A stretch of 64,000 bases of DNA from Candidozyma auris (taxonomy: Eukaryota > Ascomycota > Pichiomycetes > Serinales > Metschnikowiaceae), in contig NC_072812.1 of NCBI RefSeq assembly GCF_003013715.1, positions 1,860,001-1,924,000 on the forward strand, read 5' to 3'. The translations under genes and the position numbers were made by a program. Within the stretch, counting starts at the first letter, position 1. Every line of letters begins with the position of its first letter. Under the pieces are notes generated by a model. The model was not told the DNA's origin. It made no database searches and saw nothing but the letters and a program-made list of their open reading frames with translations. Shown here piece after piece: positions 17,273 through 27,203 of the stretch.

Positions 17273-18850
17273 CTATAAATCAGTGAGACACACATCGGGG
17301 AATTCCTCCTCCTCGTTATTGCCAAGTCCACCAGCAAACACCTCTCTGCATGAGTATTTTTTGATGGGAAAAAACCAGTATCCCAACATGAAGATCAAGT
17401 ACACAGCGTAAACCACTGATACATAGTTCATTGTGCCGGCAGTTACAGGCATGAAAGTTGGGAAAGAGTAAAACACCAAGGCAAAGATTGCCCAGGCAAT
17501 CGTCATGAGGTTTGCCACAAGACCGGCCTTCCCGAGCCAGAATGGACCATGTTTGATGTTGTTTCTTCCTCTGTAGAGCAAACAACCCGTAGGAACTAAG
17601 TAACTCAACAAGAGGAATGTAATGCAACCAACAACCATGGAGTTGAAAGCAGTGGAAGATGCAAGGTACAAGCATCCCAATATGGCAACCCAGAAGGAAG
17701 AAAACAAGTGAGCGTTTAACGGAACTCCCAAGTTAGGATCAATGATCGACAAGTATTTTGAAAATGGTAATCCATTGTCCCTGCTGAAGGACCAACAAAG
17801 TCTAGCTTGCCAAGTGTGACACGATATGGTGCAACCGCAAGCAGTGAAGAAAATAAGAATACCAAGGCAAAGAGATCCAGATCTGTTGTTTAAAGCCTGG
17901 TAGTAAATATCCAAAATAGGCAAGCCACTGCCGTTGTTGATGATAGAATTTAAGTCAGTGATGGAAAAAAACATAGCGATAGAATAAGTGAACGACGTGA
18001 GGAAACCGATGGTTACGGTTCCCAAGATAGCGATCGGAATGACTCTATCGGCGCCGTGAACTTCTTCGGCTAAGTGTGATGCAGAATCAAGGCAGGAGAA
18101 ACTCCAGTTAGGGTTCACCAAACCAACAATGAACGCAATTCCTGAGGTAGTCCAGCCGGTGTTGTTCTCGAAATCAGTGAAGACAAAACTTGGCTTTGCG
18201 TAGTTTCCTCTAGCGCAAACGAGAACGGTTATAGTGATGACGCAGTAGGAAAACAACGACGTGTACAACGCAGCATTGGCAATGTATGGCAAGTACTTAC
18301 CGTAGCAGTTGAAGATCACCAATACAAGGTTGACAAGCTGGTAAACCACGAACGTTTGCCATGACTTCAGTTCAAACCCGGGGTGCATGTGTTTCCAGAA
18401 AGCCATGACCGCTTGAGCCACAGAAAGAGCCATAGAAGCACTAGTGAATAAAGAGCCGGCCCAGGCCAACGAGCCACAGAGGTATGCAAGAAAACTGGAG
18501 TACTTTTTTGGAGACAACACTCTGGTCCACACGTACTGGCCGCCAGCAGAGGGAATCGCCGAAGACAACTCGGAGAGTGTGATGCCGATACAGTAAGAAA
18601 TGGAAGCAATGATGATAATACCGTACACAATCAATAACGGCCCACCAGACTGGATTCCTGTGATAAGAGAGGCTGATATACCGAACCAGGAGTTGGTTAA
18701 GCCAAAACCGATCCCAAGTACCGACCATACTGAAAAGGTTCTTTTCAACTCTCCCTTGGGGGTCAACGAGGAAGAGGCGTCAGAATCTCTTTCTTTGTCT
18801 CCTGTGACATGAGTCGCCAAGTCTGGCGATTGCACTTTCTCTAAAGACAT
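17273..18850 (-). CDS. HNM1: Choline permease HNM1 (amino acid/choline transporter family)
   Basis: This 525-residue, roughly 12-helix permease closely resembles yeast Hnm1, which imports choline (and ethanolamine) for the CDP-choline route to phosphatidylcholine. Blocks shared with Hnm1 include SVLGIGFGLTNSWFGISASL, NPNWSFSCLDSASH, CHTWQARLCWSFSRDNGLP and HGPFWLGK. The N-terminal ~40 residues are hydrophilic and cytosolic. The start is the ATG at 18848-18850 (MSLEKVQ); the open frame runs 69 codons further, but that part is unlike any permease N-terminus and overlaps the likely TATA region (TATATATA near 18911). It is divergent from PAH1. Confidence 0.9.
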   Translation of the reverse strand: MSLEKVQSPDLATHVTGDKERDSDASSSLTPKGELKRTFSVWSVLGIGFGLTNSWFGISASLITGIQSGGPLLIVYGIIIIASISYCIGITLSELSSAIPSAGGQYVWTRVLSPKKYSSFLAYLCGSLAWAGSLFTSASMALSVAQAVMAFWKHMHPGFELKSWQTFVVYQLVNLVLVIFNCYGKYLPYIANAALYTSLFSYCVITITVLVCARGNYAKPSFVFTDFENNTGWTTSGIAFIVGLVNPNWSFSCLDSASHLAEEVHGADRVIPIAILGTVTIGFLTSFTYSIAMFFSITDLNSIINNGSGLPILDIYYQALNNRSGSLCLGILIFFTACGCTISCHTWQARLCWSFSRDNGLPFSKYLSIIDPNLGVPLNAHLFSSFWVAILGCLYLASSTAFNSMVVGCITFLLLSYLVPTGCLLYRGRNNIKHGPFWLGKAGLVANLMTIAWAIFALVFYSFPTFMPVTAGTMNYVSVVYAVYLIFMLGYWFFPIKKYSCREVFAGGLGNNEEEEFPDVCLTDL

Positions 18851-20467
18851 TTTGTATCTGAGAGAGCGGAATGGAGTGAGGAAGAACAAAATCAGAGGCA
18901 GAATGTGCACATATATACGGGGAAAGAAAAAGCGTTCTTCCCGCACAATCTTATCGACACAGTCCATGCAGCTCACAATATGGCAGCAAGCTGAGACACC
19001 ACTCGGAAGGAGGCCTTGGAAGTAGTGGTCAAATTTGCTAATCGAGATAAACAACACGTTTCATTCGAAGAAAATGAGTGCTTAAAATGCTAGAGCCCAA
19101 ATCTTGTATCTGGTAAACCATGGGTGCAAAATTCTGCCTTCGGGCGTTTCCACGGGCAAAGCCACCAGTTCTGCATCGATAATCGAACAGATGAACCAAT
19201 AAAAAGAGAAAGATTCAGGAGGTTGTTCTTAAGTGCCCCTGTAAGACATTGGGCAACATTTTCGTAACTTTTTTAGCACGTTTAAAAAGGTAACGTATGC
19301 TGTCCCGCATAGGAATATATTGCATCCTAAGACAATGCTGCACTGTATAGCCACCAACATCGCCGTGCGAAGTGTTGCTTTTCATCACTATGACTATCAT
19401 TGGTGGTTAGTGGCCTTCTTCAATGCTCACAAAACTGAAAAGAACATATTCTTCATTGAGATGTTTAGTTGCGTTCTCTGTGGCTTTTGCTGTCGGTTGC
19501 AATGTGACATGCTGTGTTGATGGAAAATTGATTGGCTGCGAAAAACGAAGAGTTGCAAATCCTTCTTGATCAAGGAAGTTATAAAGATACTCTAACTTGA
19601 GGCAATGGACTTTTTGGCACTTTGGAACCAGCCGAGTTCCGGCAGTGATACTTCCACTTCACAAAATTCTCGCCTCAGCACAGTTTGGACACTCATTGTA
19701 ATTCAAGAATCGAGTCATCGAGGCACGCCATCATTTTGCACGTATTTTATATTTCTGGCATCTGTGACTTATCAGCTAGACTATTATACTTCATGTGGCA
19801 AGGGCAAGTACCAAAATTAGTACTCTCGTTCTCAGCGTAAAACTAAAAAGACCATCCTTGAATTCACCCGTCGACCCCAAGACCAAATGTCACAGTGTAC
19901 TTTATCACAGTGTACTTTATCGCAGTAAACTTTATCGCAGTGTACTTTTCTCTAAGCCTTTATTGACTCACACAATTTCAAGGGCTGCTAAAGCCTTTTG
20001 TGCCCTGACATTAACCCGCTCTGCGTCCAGTTGCGAAAATATACCACTGTGGAGCTACCCAAGATACGATCGTCAACGCAAGTCTTTGCTGATACAAAGA
20101 ATCGGAACAGACACAAATTGATATTTGACAATTTCGGTAAACTTTGCATTCAAAATGCGAAAAGATATCTTCTTTTTTGCTCTCTGAAAATGCTACGGCT
20201 GTGTCTCTTACAACACCCCACTACACAGCATGCTCAGTTTATTTTGACACTATCAGTCATGAATCGCCAACACTACTTAAGACGACGATTTTTTAGTACG
20301 CTTGCTAAGCTTTCAATTTCCTTTTATTATTCACTTCCCTTTCACCTATTGCCAACCCTGGTAAGGTGTTGATCAGTAGGGTACAGGATTCCCACAGATA
20401 GTGCGGTTGCCCTCTCCACTTCAACTAGACGAGATCTAAAGCCGAATCACTTAGCACGACATTTCCA
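18851..20467. promoter_or_regulatory. 1.6 kb divergent region HNM1 / PAH1
   Basis: This long region contains a TATA-like element near 18911 for HNM1, an E-box CATGTG at 19792-19797, a 15-bp tandem repeat at 19891-19949, and several small ORFs (longest 124 codons at 19998-20372) with no recognisable product. The length suggests complex control of the two lipid genes. Confidence 0.5.
19891..19949. repeat. 15-bp minisatellite, about four copies
   Basis: The unit CACAGTGTACTTTAT is present twice exactly (19891-19905, 19906-19920), then as CGCAGTAAACTTTAT and a final CGCAGTGTACTTT. On the minus strand each junction reads GATAAAG, so the array presents three evenly spaced GATAA cores. Confidence 0.9.
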
Positions 20468-22945
20468 ATGCAATACGTGGGTAAAGTCGGTGACTACGTA
20501 TACAACCAGTGGAACTCGTTGAACCCGGCCACTCTTTCGGGTGCCATCGACATCATTGTCATCGAGCAACCAGACGGTCTGTTTCACTGTTCGCCCTGGC
20601 ACGTTCGTTTTGGCAAGTTTCAGATTATCAAACCTCTGCAAAAAAAAATCGACTTATATGTCAATGACATCAAAACTGACTTGCCCATGAAATTGGGTGA
20701 AGGTGGTGAAGCGTTTTTCGTGTTTGCCACAGACTCAGAAGACTTGTCGCTGCTGGTGGTGACGTCTCCCGTGGTTTCAGCCGAACTGTCACCTGTGGGG
20801 TCGCCACACTCATCAGCTCCTGGCTCTCCTCGAGCATCACTGCTAGATTTGAACAAGAATGAACCAGAAGTTTTGGATTTAAACTCTCCCGCCAACAACG
20901 ACATTGAGCTGAAAATTGCTCTCGATAAGACAACCCCGCCTCCTAAAAGTGCAACCTCAAGGAGCGACACGCCCACGCTGATTCTGAAGCTTGCATTCGA
21001 GGAGGCCAAAAAAATCACCCAAAAACTCAATATCCCATCGAAGATTGATATCAACGGTGATATGGTGCTCGACATGGACGGATATAAACCCAATTCGCAG
21101 AAGAACATCGACGAGTCTGACGAGCTAGTACAGAAAGTGTTTTTGCGTGAGATGAACAATTTACTAAATGGAAAAGTATACCCCGTTGGTGGGGATGATG
21201 CGGACAATAACGAGTTTAGTCTTTTACAAGGTGTGATTTCCAAAGACGAGGACGGCAAAATCAGGATTGTGAACCAAGCTGGTGAGGACTCTGCCTTTGA
21301 AAATGACCTTGCAAGCACGGACAATCTTTCCCTTTCAAGTGACGAGGCCAACTCGAATCAACTTAACCAAGCACCAAGCACATTAATTGACCACAAAGAT
21401 AGGGATCAAACCTACTTCAAAACTTTACGTTTGACGTCCGAGCAATTACGCATGATGAAATTGAACTATGGACGTAACAAGCTTAAATTCAAGCTAAATC
21501 AAGGCAACTCTCAAGTTGTATCCGACTTATACCTTTGGAAATCTACCACACCTATCGTGATCTCCGATATTGATGGTACAATTACCAAATCTGATGCTCT
21601 TGGGCATGTTCTTAATATGATTGGTAAAGATTGGACACACCCAGGCGTGGCAAAGTTGTTCCAGGACATTGCTAGGAATGGTTATAACCTTGTGTACTTG
21701 ACCGCAAGATCTGTGGGTCAAGCAGATACCACCCGTCAATACTTGGACAGCATCAGCCAAGATGGTGTGAAGTTACCCAAAGGTCCAGTCATACTCAGTC
21801 CTGATAGAACCATGGCCGCATTAAAGCGTGAGATTATCTTGAAAAAACCAGAAGTTTTCAAGATGGCTTGTTTAAGAGATATTAGCAGCTTGTACTTTGC
21901 TAAGACGGGGCACATTAATGATGACGATGAAAGAACACCGTTCTATGCCGGGTTCGGAAATCGTATAACAGACGCTATCAGTTATCGAAGCGTCAAAATT
22001 CCCTCGCATCGTATCTTTACTATAAATCCGAACGGAGAAGTGCACATGGAGTTACTTGAACTTGCTGGTTACAGGTCTTCATACTTACGCATTGGGGAGC
22101 TTGTTGATCAATTTTTCCCACCTTTGAAACTCATAAGTGATGTGAATCCTTACTGGAATCAGGACCAGTTTGATCAGTACATCCATGCCAAAGACGGTGC
22201 TGAGTTAGCACAGTCACCTGGCTCTCCGCGTAGCATTAGCAGCTTTGATGTGGTGAAGCCAGATGAAAAGTTCACCGACCTCAACTACTGGAGAGAGCCA
22301 ATGGCGAACCTCAGTGATTTTAGTGATCTCGAAGATGATGAGGCTGAGCCGGCCTCGTTGAAATCCAGTCCTAACCTGCCAAAGATGGGCACCACACCGA
22401 CTCCAGGGCTGCCAGAGATCTACTCTGTGAGGTCCGCAGACCTTGATAGAAACAGGTCGCAGACGCAGTCACCAAAGAAAGAGAGGCCGATATCAGCGTC
22501 CTTCACCTCGCCACTCAAAAATTTCATGATGTTCAGCAGTGGGAACGGTGAATCAAGAAAACGCGGAGAAGACGAAGAAGAAGACGACGACTTCACGGAT
22601 GATGATTATGACGACGACTACACTGACGACTACGATGATGAGGATGACGAGGATGATGAGGATGCTGAGGATGAGGATGAAGACGAAGCTGACGAGGACG
22701 GTGAGGACGATGATGACGATGTAGACGGCAACGAGGTTGACGAGGAGGATATTGATACAGAGGAAGACCTTGACCTTGACGATGGCTTAACTACGCCTCA
22801 GCCGTCCGCGGTAGTCGACGACAAGCGCAAGCAGCCGACCCCACCAGCACCCTCCAGCAGACCTGCAGATGAGGAAGTGAAGATCATCACCGCCCGTGAA
22901 ATGCTCGAGCAAATGGATTTGAAGAAGGAAGAACAAAAGAGTTAG
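20468..22945 (+). CDS. PAH1: Phosphatidate phosphatase, lipin family (PAH1/SMP2)
   Basis: This 825-residue Mg2+-dependent enzyme converts phosphatidate to diacylglycerol, setting the balance between membrane phospholipid and triacylglycerol synthesis. The N-terminal lipin domain is clear (MQYVGKVGDYVYNQW; CSPWHVRFGKF). The haloacid-dehalogenase-like catalytic domain starts near residue 345, with the catalytic DxDGT motif in ISDIDGTITKSD (~361-372). The C-terminus is a long acidic run (~residues 700-775) followed by a short basic end. S. cerevisiae Pah1 also has an acidic tail, used for recruitment by the Nem1-Spo7 phosphatase. Codon 57 is CTG in a KP-x-QKK context where S. cerevisiae has Ser, which supports CUG-Ser decoding. 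Confidence 0.95.
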   Translation: MQYVGKVGDYVYNQWNSLNPATLSGAIDIIVIEQPDGLFHCSPWHVRFGKFQIIKPLQKKIDLYVNDIKTDLPMKLGEGGEAFFVFATDSEDLSLLVVTSPVVSAELSPVGSPHSSAPGSPRASLLDLNKNEPEVLDLNSPANNDIELKIALDKTTPPPKSATSRSDTPTLILKLAFEEAKKITQKLNIPSKIDINGDMVLDMDGYKPNSQKNIDESDELVQKVFLREMNNLLNGKVYPVGGDDADNNEFSLLQGVISKDEDGKIRIVNQAGEDSAFENDLASTDNLSLSSDEANSNQLNQAPSTLIDHKDRDQTYFKTLRLTSEQLRMMKLNYGRNKLKFKLNQGNSQVVSDLYLWKSTTPIVISDIDGTITKSDALGHVLNMIGKDWTHPGVAKLFQDIARNGYNLVYLTARSVGQADTTRQYLDSISQDGVKLPKGPVILSPDRTMAALKREIILKKPEVFKMACLRDISSLYFAKTGHINDDDERTPFYAGFGNRITDAISYRSVKIPSHRIFTINPNGEVHMELLELAGYRSSYLRIGELVDQFFPPLKLISDVNPYWNQDQFDQYIHAKDGAELAQSPGSPRSISSFDVVKPDEKFTDLNYWREPMANLSDFSDLEDDEAEPASLKSSPNLPKMGTTPTPGLPEIYSVRSADLDRNRSQTQSPKKERPISASFTSPLKNFMMFSSGNGESRKRGEDEEEDDDFTDDDYDDDYTDDYDDEDDEDDEDAEDEDEDEADEDGEDDDDDVDGNEVDEEDIDTEEDLDLDDGLTTPQPSAVVDDKRKQPTPPAPSSRPADEEVKIITAREMLEQMDLKKEEQKS

Positions 22946-23268
22946 AATTTTGATCAGGAGTAGTTATAACCCAAATGCACAGATACCCGCCATAGTGTTC
23001 TCACACAAAGTTCGCAGCAAATATTGAACCTCACAGAGCGCGTCTAGAGAGGTCCTGCGTGTATCCCCAGAGCCCGTAGCGATCGTACCTGCATTAACTA
23101 GGCACATCTCCTGGTGAGTGGCAGAGAAGAACAACGAGTATGAAGGAGGCATACGAGACTTTCTTGTCTACACACCCATTCAGCCGTCGAAGTATTCATA
23201 TATATAAGTTTTCTTGAGGTGCCTAGCAGGTATCATAACTTTTCCCAATATCTCCTTTCCCAATTGTA
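22946..23268. other. Intergenic: PAH1 3' end and BMT promoter
   Basis: This 323 bp spacer lies between two plus-strand genes. A TATATATAA-type box at about 23198-23207 lies some 65 bp before the mannosyltransferase ATG. Nothing else stands out. Confidence 0.55.
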
Positions 23269-25347
23269 ATGCCTAGGCACATAGTCCGAAACGGAGCACT
23301 AATTATTCTAATATTTCTACTAGCCTTGCACTTACGGTTCAGACAGCGGCTGGTTTTCACGAAAGAGGCGCAGATACTAATACCAATCAAATCGAAACTA
23401 GTGTTCCCAACATATTTCCCGATTGACGTGGCTCAAATCCCGGATTTTATACACAACACTCCGCCCCTTCAAGATAATGACTACTACCACTTCGAGCATG
23501 TGGAGAAACACAGGCCAGAGAGCGTTCCAGTTAAGAAGGAGAACTATCATGAACACCCTTTTCAGATATATGACTCTTCGCAAGATATCAGCATGGACTT
23601 ACACCAGTGTGGAGCGCTCCAGAGCAATTTTTCAACCCAGGTGAGCGAGGCCACGGATCTACATACGCCCTTGTGTGATATTGTGGCAAGGCTTATAGCT
23701 GGAATAGACATGGGGAATGATCCCTACCTTAGGGAGTTGGCACCGTATTTCGATGCACAGCTTCGCTTACAACTAAAACATGACGTGTGCCATCGGCATT
23801 GGTTCAGGCTCGCTGGCTCCTCGGTGTACTTGGAGGACCACGGCTTTCATCTTTTAATCTCCCGTCTAGCGTACTCTCCTGATGGTAACAGGCGTGATCC
23901 TAAATTCTCTTTGGCATATGCGCAGGTGTACAACGAGATGTGGCAGGAGGTTAACGATGTGAGTCTTGTAATTCCTACAAACGAGGCTGGTGCCGAGTTC
24001 TTTATAGACAAGCAAGGATACAAAGTATCTCATTATCCTCAAATACTACCTGTGCCCTTTTTCCACAAGTACAGGGAGAAAGCATCGAGGTACCTTGGCC
24101 CCGAGGATCCAAGGTTGATACTTCGCAAAAATGAAAATGGCCATGAAGAGCCAATGATGGTTTTCAACTTGCACCACCAGAAATTTGTTTTTGCAGACGA
24201 CGACGAGGACAATCATCTTCTAAAGAAGCCAGCCACCTTCCGATCGATGTGGGTGAGCTTCCCCTGGCAGTTTCAAAGAGGCAAAACTAACGTGGACGAC
24301 CTACTCCACACTCAATTCGATAATTCAACGTACAACAAGGCGATCGAGCTACGAATCAAAAACTTACCTCGTCAGGAAAAGCAAAAAAACTGGACTCCAA
24401 TGATTAGTGACGCAGACCGCGAAGAGTATGGCTACGATAAAACAATGCTCTTCATGTATCGCTGGACAACGATGCAAGTTCTCAGATGTGATTTAGAAAC
24501 GGGCAAATGTGGTTTCGTATATCAGCAGAATGACAAACTAAAAGTCTCCTCTTCGGTCGGACCCTTTAGAGGTGGAACACAAATGATAAATATTCGCCAC
24601 ATGTTGCAAGGCCAAAGACAAAAGACCGATCAATTGTTACAATTGTTACCTCCCAATAGAGAGATATGGTTGGGGTTTGCCCGTGCTCACTTGGTCCGAT
24701 GTGGTTGTGGAAACGACCTCTATAGACCCAACTTGGTTGTGGTAACAAAAGACAGAATAATGGTCGATGGAAACCCAAAAATTCTATTCAAAATAAGTCA
24801 TGTCTCGTCATTTGTTTCGCTTAATGTTGAAATCCTTCCATGGGAACCTCTGAAACCCTATAAACTCTGCTCGGGTACGAATGCGCTCATTCCAAATGGT
24901 ATCTCTCACTGGACTGTTTCCTCCAAAAACAGCAAAGAGGTGAATTCTAAGGATTTCATGGATGAATTGGTCCTAGCCATTTCTGTACAAGATATCACTG
25001 TGTGGAAGTTGAATATTAAAGGACTTTTGAGAGCATTTGTCACCGATCAGTCCCTCTTCCTCCCATCTCCTTCTGAGGACAAGGAGCCCAAGATAGAAAA
25101 TGAGAAATTGCTCATCCCATCAGAATCAGAATTCAAAGCCAACCGTATGCCAGGGTATTCTAATGACGCCCTTGTGTGTGCAATGCTCGCATCAGTACGA
25201 TTCTGTGCTGACTACGCAGAAGAGAAGCTTGCAATCGAAAAGGATCATATTTTGGACACTATCTTCTTGGTGGATACAGAAGCGGAAGACACGAAAATGG
25301 AGAATTATCTTGATGAACTTGACGCACTCGGATTAAATATTATATAG
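23269..25347 (+). CDS. Beta-1,2-mannosyltransferase, Candida BMT family
   Basis: This 692-residue type II membrane protein belongs to the BMT family (glycosyltransferase family 91, DUF3589). In Candida and Komagataella these enzymes add beta-1,2-mannose to cell wall mannan or phospholipomannan. The N-terminus has a short basic stretch and one hydrophobic anchor (about residues 9-23, GALIILIFLLALHL), fitting a Golgi lumenal enzyme. Family blocks include RYLGPEDPRLIL, MLFMYRWTTMQVLRCDL, VGPFRGGTQMINI and LCSGTNALIPNGISHW. BMT families usually have several paralogs, so I cannot assign a number. It has no S. cerevisiae counterpart. Confidence 0.88.
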   Translation: MPRHIVRNGALIILIFLLALHLRFRQRLVFTKEAQILIPIKSKLVFPTYFPIDVAQIPDFIHNTPPLQDNDYYHFEHVEKHRPESVPVKKENYHEHPFQIYDSSQDISMDLHQCGALQSNFSTQVSEATDLHTPLCDIVARLIAGIDMGNDPYLRELAPYFDAQLRLQLKHDVCHRHWFRLAGSSVYLEDHGFHLLISRLAYSPDGNRRDPKFSLAYAQVYNEMWQEVNDVSLVIPTNEAGAEFFIDKQGYKVSHYPQILPVPFFHKYREKASRYLGPEDPRLILRKNENGHEEPMMVFNLHHQKFVFADDDEDNHLLKKPATFRSMWVSFPWQFQRGKTNVDDLLHTQFDNSTYNKAIELRIKNLPRQEKQKNWTPMISDADREEYGYDKTMLFMYRWTTMQVLRCDLETGKCGFVYQQNDKLKVSSSVGPFRGGTQMINIRHMLQGQRQKTDQLLQLLPPNREIWLGFARAHLVRCGCGNDLYRPNLVVVTKDRIMVDGNPKILFKISHVSSFVSLNVEILPWEPLKPYKLCSGTNALIPNGISHWTVSSKNSKEVNSKDFMDELVLAISVQDITVWKLNIKGLLRAFVTDQSLFLPSPSEDKEPKIENEKLLIPSESEFKANRMPGYSNDALVCAMLASVRFCADYAEEKLAIEKDHILDTIFLVDTEAEDTKMENYLDELDALGLNII

Positions 25348-25440
25348 CATCTTCACAAGAAGTACTAGACAATGATATATTTGTTAGCAATACTATTACT
25401 CGGGCCAGGGCCATTCGCACCCATTCAAAAAAAGAATAGA

Positions 25441-25512
25441 CTCCGATACGGGGAATCGAACCCCGATCTGCTGGGTGAGAGCGAACTGTGCTAGCCATTA
25501 CACCATATCGGA
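25441..25512 (-). tRNA. tRNA-Glu, anticodon CUC
   Basis: This 72-nt cloverleaf has the acceptor TCCGATA/TATCGGA, D-arm GTGTAATGGCTAGCAC, anticodon loop CTCTCAC (anticodon CTC) and T-arm CGGGGTTCGATTCCCCG. A run of seven A on the plus strand just below it gives a T7 terminator. The anticodon stem GTTCG/CCAGC has one C-C mismatch (positions 30 and 40). It may still be functional. Confidence 0.9.
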
Positions 25513-25922
25513 TATTGCTAACATACAGATTCATTCTACACTATATACCGCATACTGGTAAGTTGTAACTTTAGATAAACATTAATAGCTTTATTTGTAT
25601 TACTTGTTTTTTTTTTTAAGGCAGGCTAAAAAACTCAATTTTTGACAGTTGGGGGCGAAATAACGGAAATATTAGCTCATCGTCACACGCATAAGCAAAT
25701 TTGCCCAAAATACTGCCACGGAATAATTAACAGAAACTCATAAATCGTAATTCTGCTTTCCTTTTTCCTGATTTCGTATTCCAACAGCGTTGGGGTATTT
25801 GGTCCCACGAGCCCTTTTCAGTAATCAGTGTCGTGCTAAGTACAATGTACGCGTTAAAGAGGGAAAAAAGATACGCAAATTAACAAACCTCATCACGTAG
25901 CAGATTTTTTCTTTTATCACTA
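25513..25922. other. Intergenic: tRNA-Glu upstream flank and NPL3 promoter
   Basis: This 410 bp region holds the NPL3 promoter. It includes a poly-T tract (about 25605-25618), common in yeast nucleosome-depleted promoters of highly expressed genes. I see no further RNA gene. Confidence 0.5.
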
Positions 25923-26759
25923 ATGTCAGACGTTGAACAAGACCAAGCCCCAATCCAGGACGCTCCAGTTGAAGATGCTCCATCGGGAAAGGTTTTCGTT
26001 AGACCCATTGGTTTTGAAACTCCTCAGGAAGCCATCGAGAGCCACTTCTCTCAGGTGGGACCAGTGGCGGAGGTGCAAATTATGAGAGGCTACGCCTTCG
26101 TTTCTTTTCAGAATCCTGAAGATGCTGCTAAGGCTACCGAGTCCTTAGCTGGCACTGAGTTGGACGGCCAGGCTCTTCAGGTTGAGGTTGCTCACGGTCG
26201 TAAGGAGGAGACCCGCAACAGAAACCGTGTGAAGATCACCAATGTTCCTGAGCATACTGCTTGGCAAGATTTCAAGGACTTTGTTCGTGAGAAAGGTATG
26301 GAACCATCTTTCGTCAAGGTTTTTCGCGATTACGAGTCTGGTGAGACAATTGCCGCTCTTGAATTCGAGGACGGTGAAGCCCTTGCTGCTGCCATTGAGA
26401 ACTTGAATGATGTTGACTACCAGGGCTTTACCTTACGTGCTGAACATGACACAAGCCCATATGTTCCTCGCAGAAGAGGTAGAGGTGGGTTTAGAGGTGA
26501 CTTCCGCGGCGGACGTGGTGGCGGATTCCGTGGGGATTTCAGAGGCGGCAGAGGGGGCCGTGGTGGTTTCAGAGATGATTTCAGGGGCGGAAGAGGCCGT
26601 GGAGGTTTCAGAGGTGGCAGAGGCGGCTTCAACCGTGATGATGGCTTCCGTGACGGTGGCTTCAGAGGTGGAAGAGGAGGTTACAACCGTGGTGATCGTG
26701 GTGATGGCGGATTTGAGAGAGACTCGTACACTCGTGACCGCTCTCCAACACGTTACTAA
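25923..26759 (+). CDS. NPL3: RNA-binding protein NPL3 (two RRMs plus RGG tail)
   Basis: This 278-residue SR/RGG-type protein is the likely counterpart of Npl3, a shuttling mRNA-binding protein in transcription, splicing, export and translation. RRM1 spans ~23-90 (VFVRPIG; GYAFVSF) and RRM2 ~98-170, with the characteristic WQDFKDFVRE helix of the SR-protein second RRM. From ~175 the sequence is RGG/GFRG repeats. It ends with DRSPTRY, matching the conserved SPTR end of Npl3 that the kinase Sky1 phosphorylates. It is shorter than S. cerevisiae Npl3 (414), with a shorter acidic N-terminus and fewer RGG repeats. Codon use is strongly biased, as for an abundant protein. Confidence 0.87.
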   Translation: MSDVEQDQAPIQDAPVEDAPSGKVFVRPIGFETPQEAIESHFSQVGPVAEVQIMRGYAFVSFQNPEDAAKATESLAGTELDGQALQVEVAHGRKEETRNRNRVKITNVPEHTAWQDFKDFVREKGMEPSFVKVFRDYESGETIAALEFEDGEALAAAIENLNDVDYQGFTLRAEHDTSPYVPRRRGRGGFRGDFRGGRGGGFRGDFRGGRGGRGGFRDDFRGGRGRGGFRGGRGGFNRDDGFRDGGFRGGRGGYNRGDRGDGGFERDSYTRDRSPTRY

Positions 26760-27203
26760 AAAATTTGAGAGCCTTCCTTTTGTTTGAACTGTTTATTGTT
26801 TTTCTTTTTCTATTTCACATAAGATGTTCCGCAGAATGATTTCCAACCACTTTTATTTATGAGGATTCTATTCTACAAAAATTCAAAGCACACTTGAAGT
26901 GTCAATAGCTCCTTGCAACCTTTACTTGATCTTTTAACCTGAAAACGGCCATTTCTAGACTTTTTGACTCAGAGTTATCTGTTGGCTCGCATACAAATTT
27001 CCTTTCTTCCACTGTATTAATGATGGCATTGATTTTTACTACAGCATTCTTGATAGAAACGTTGTGCTACTATCTTCACAAGCTGTGATGTATGATTATT
27101 TTACGTGTTAAGGTAATGGGTAATGAACTTGGTATGCCTGTACATATACTTGATACTAATAGATTTCGCATAGAGTTGGAAGGTTTCTGGAGTAGTACTA
27201 ATC
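26760..27203. other. Intergenic: NPL3 3' UTR and BNA7 promoter
   Basis: This 444 bp AT-rich spacer holds no RNA gene, repeat or ORF that I can support. Confidence 0.5.

Noticed and set aside
18851..19057. 69-codon N-terminal extension of HNM1
   Set aside because: It overlaps the likely TATA region and does not resemble permease N-termini; the ATG at 18850 gives the expected protein.
19998..20372. 124-codon ORF in the HNM1/PAH1 spacer
   Set aside because: The composition looks like random AT-rich sequence, with no domain, and it lies just before the PAH1 start where a promoter is expected.
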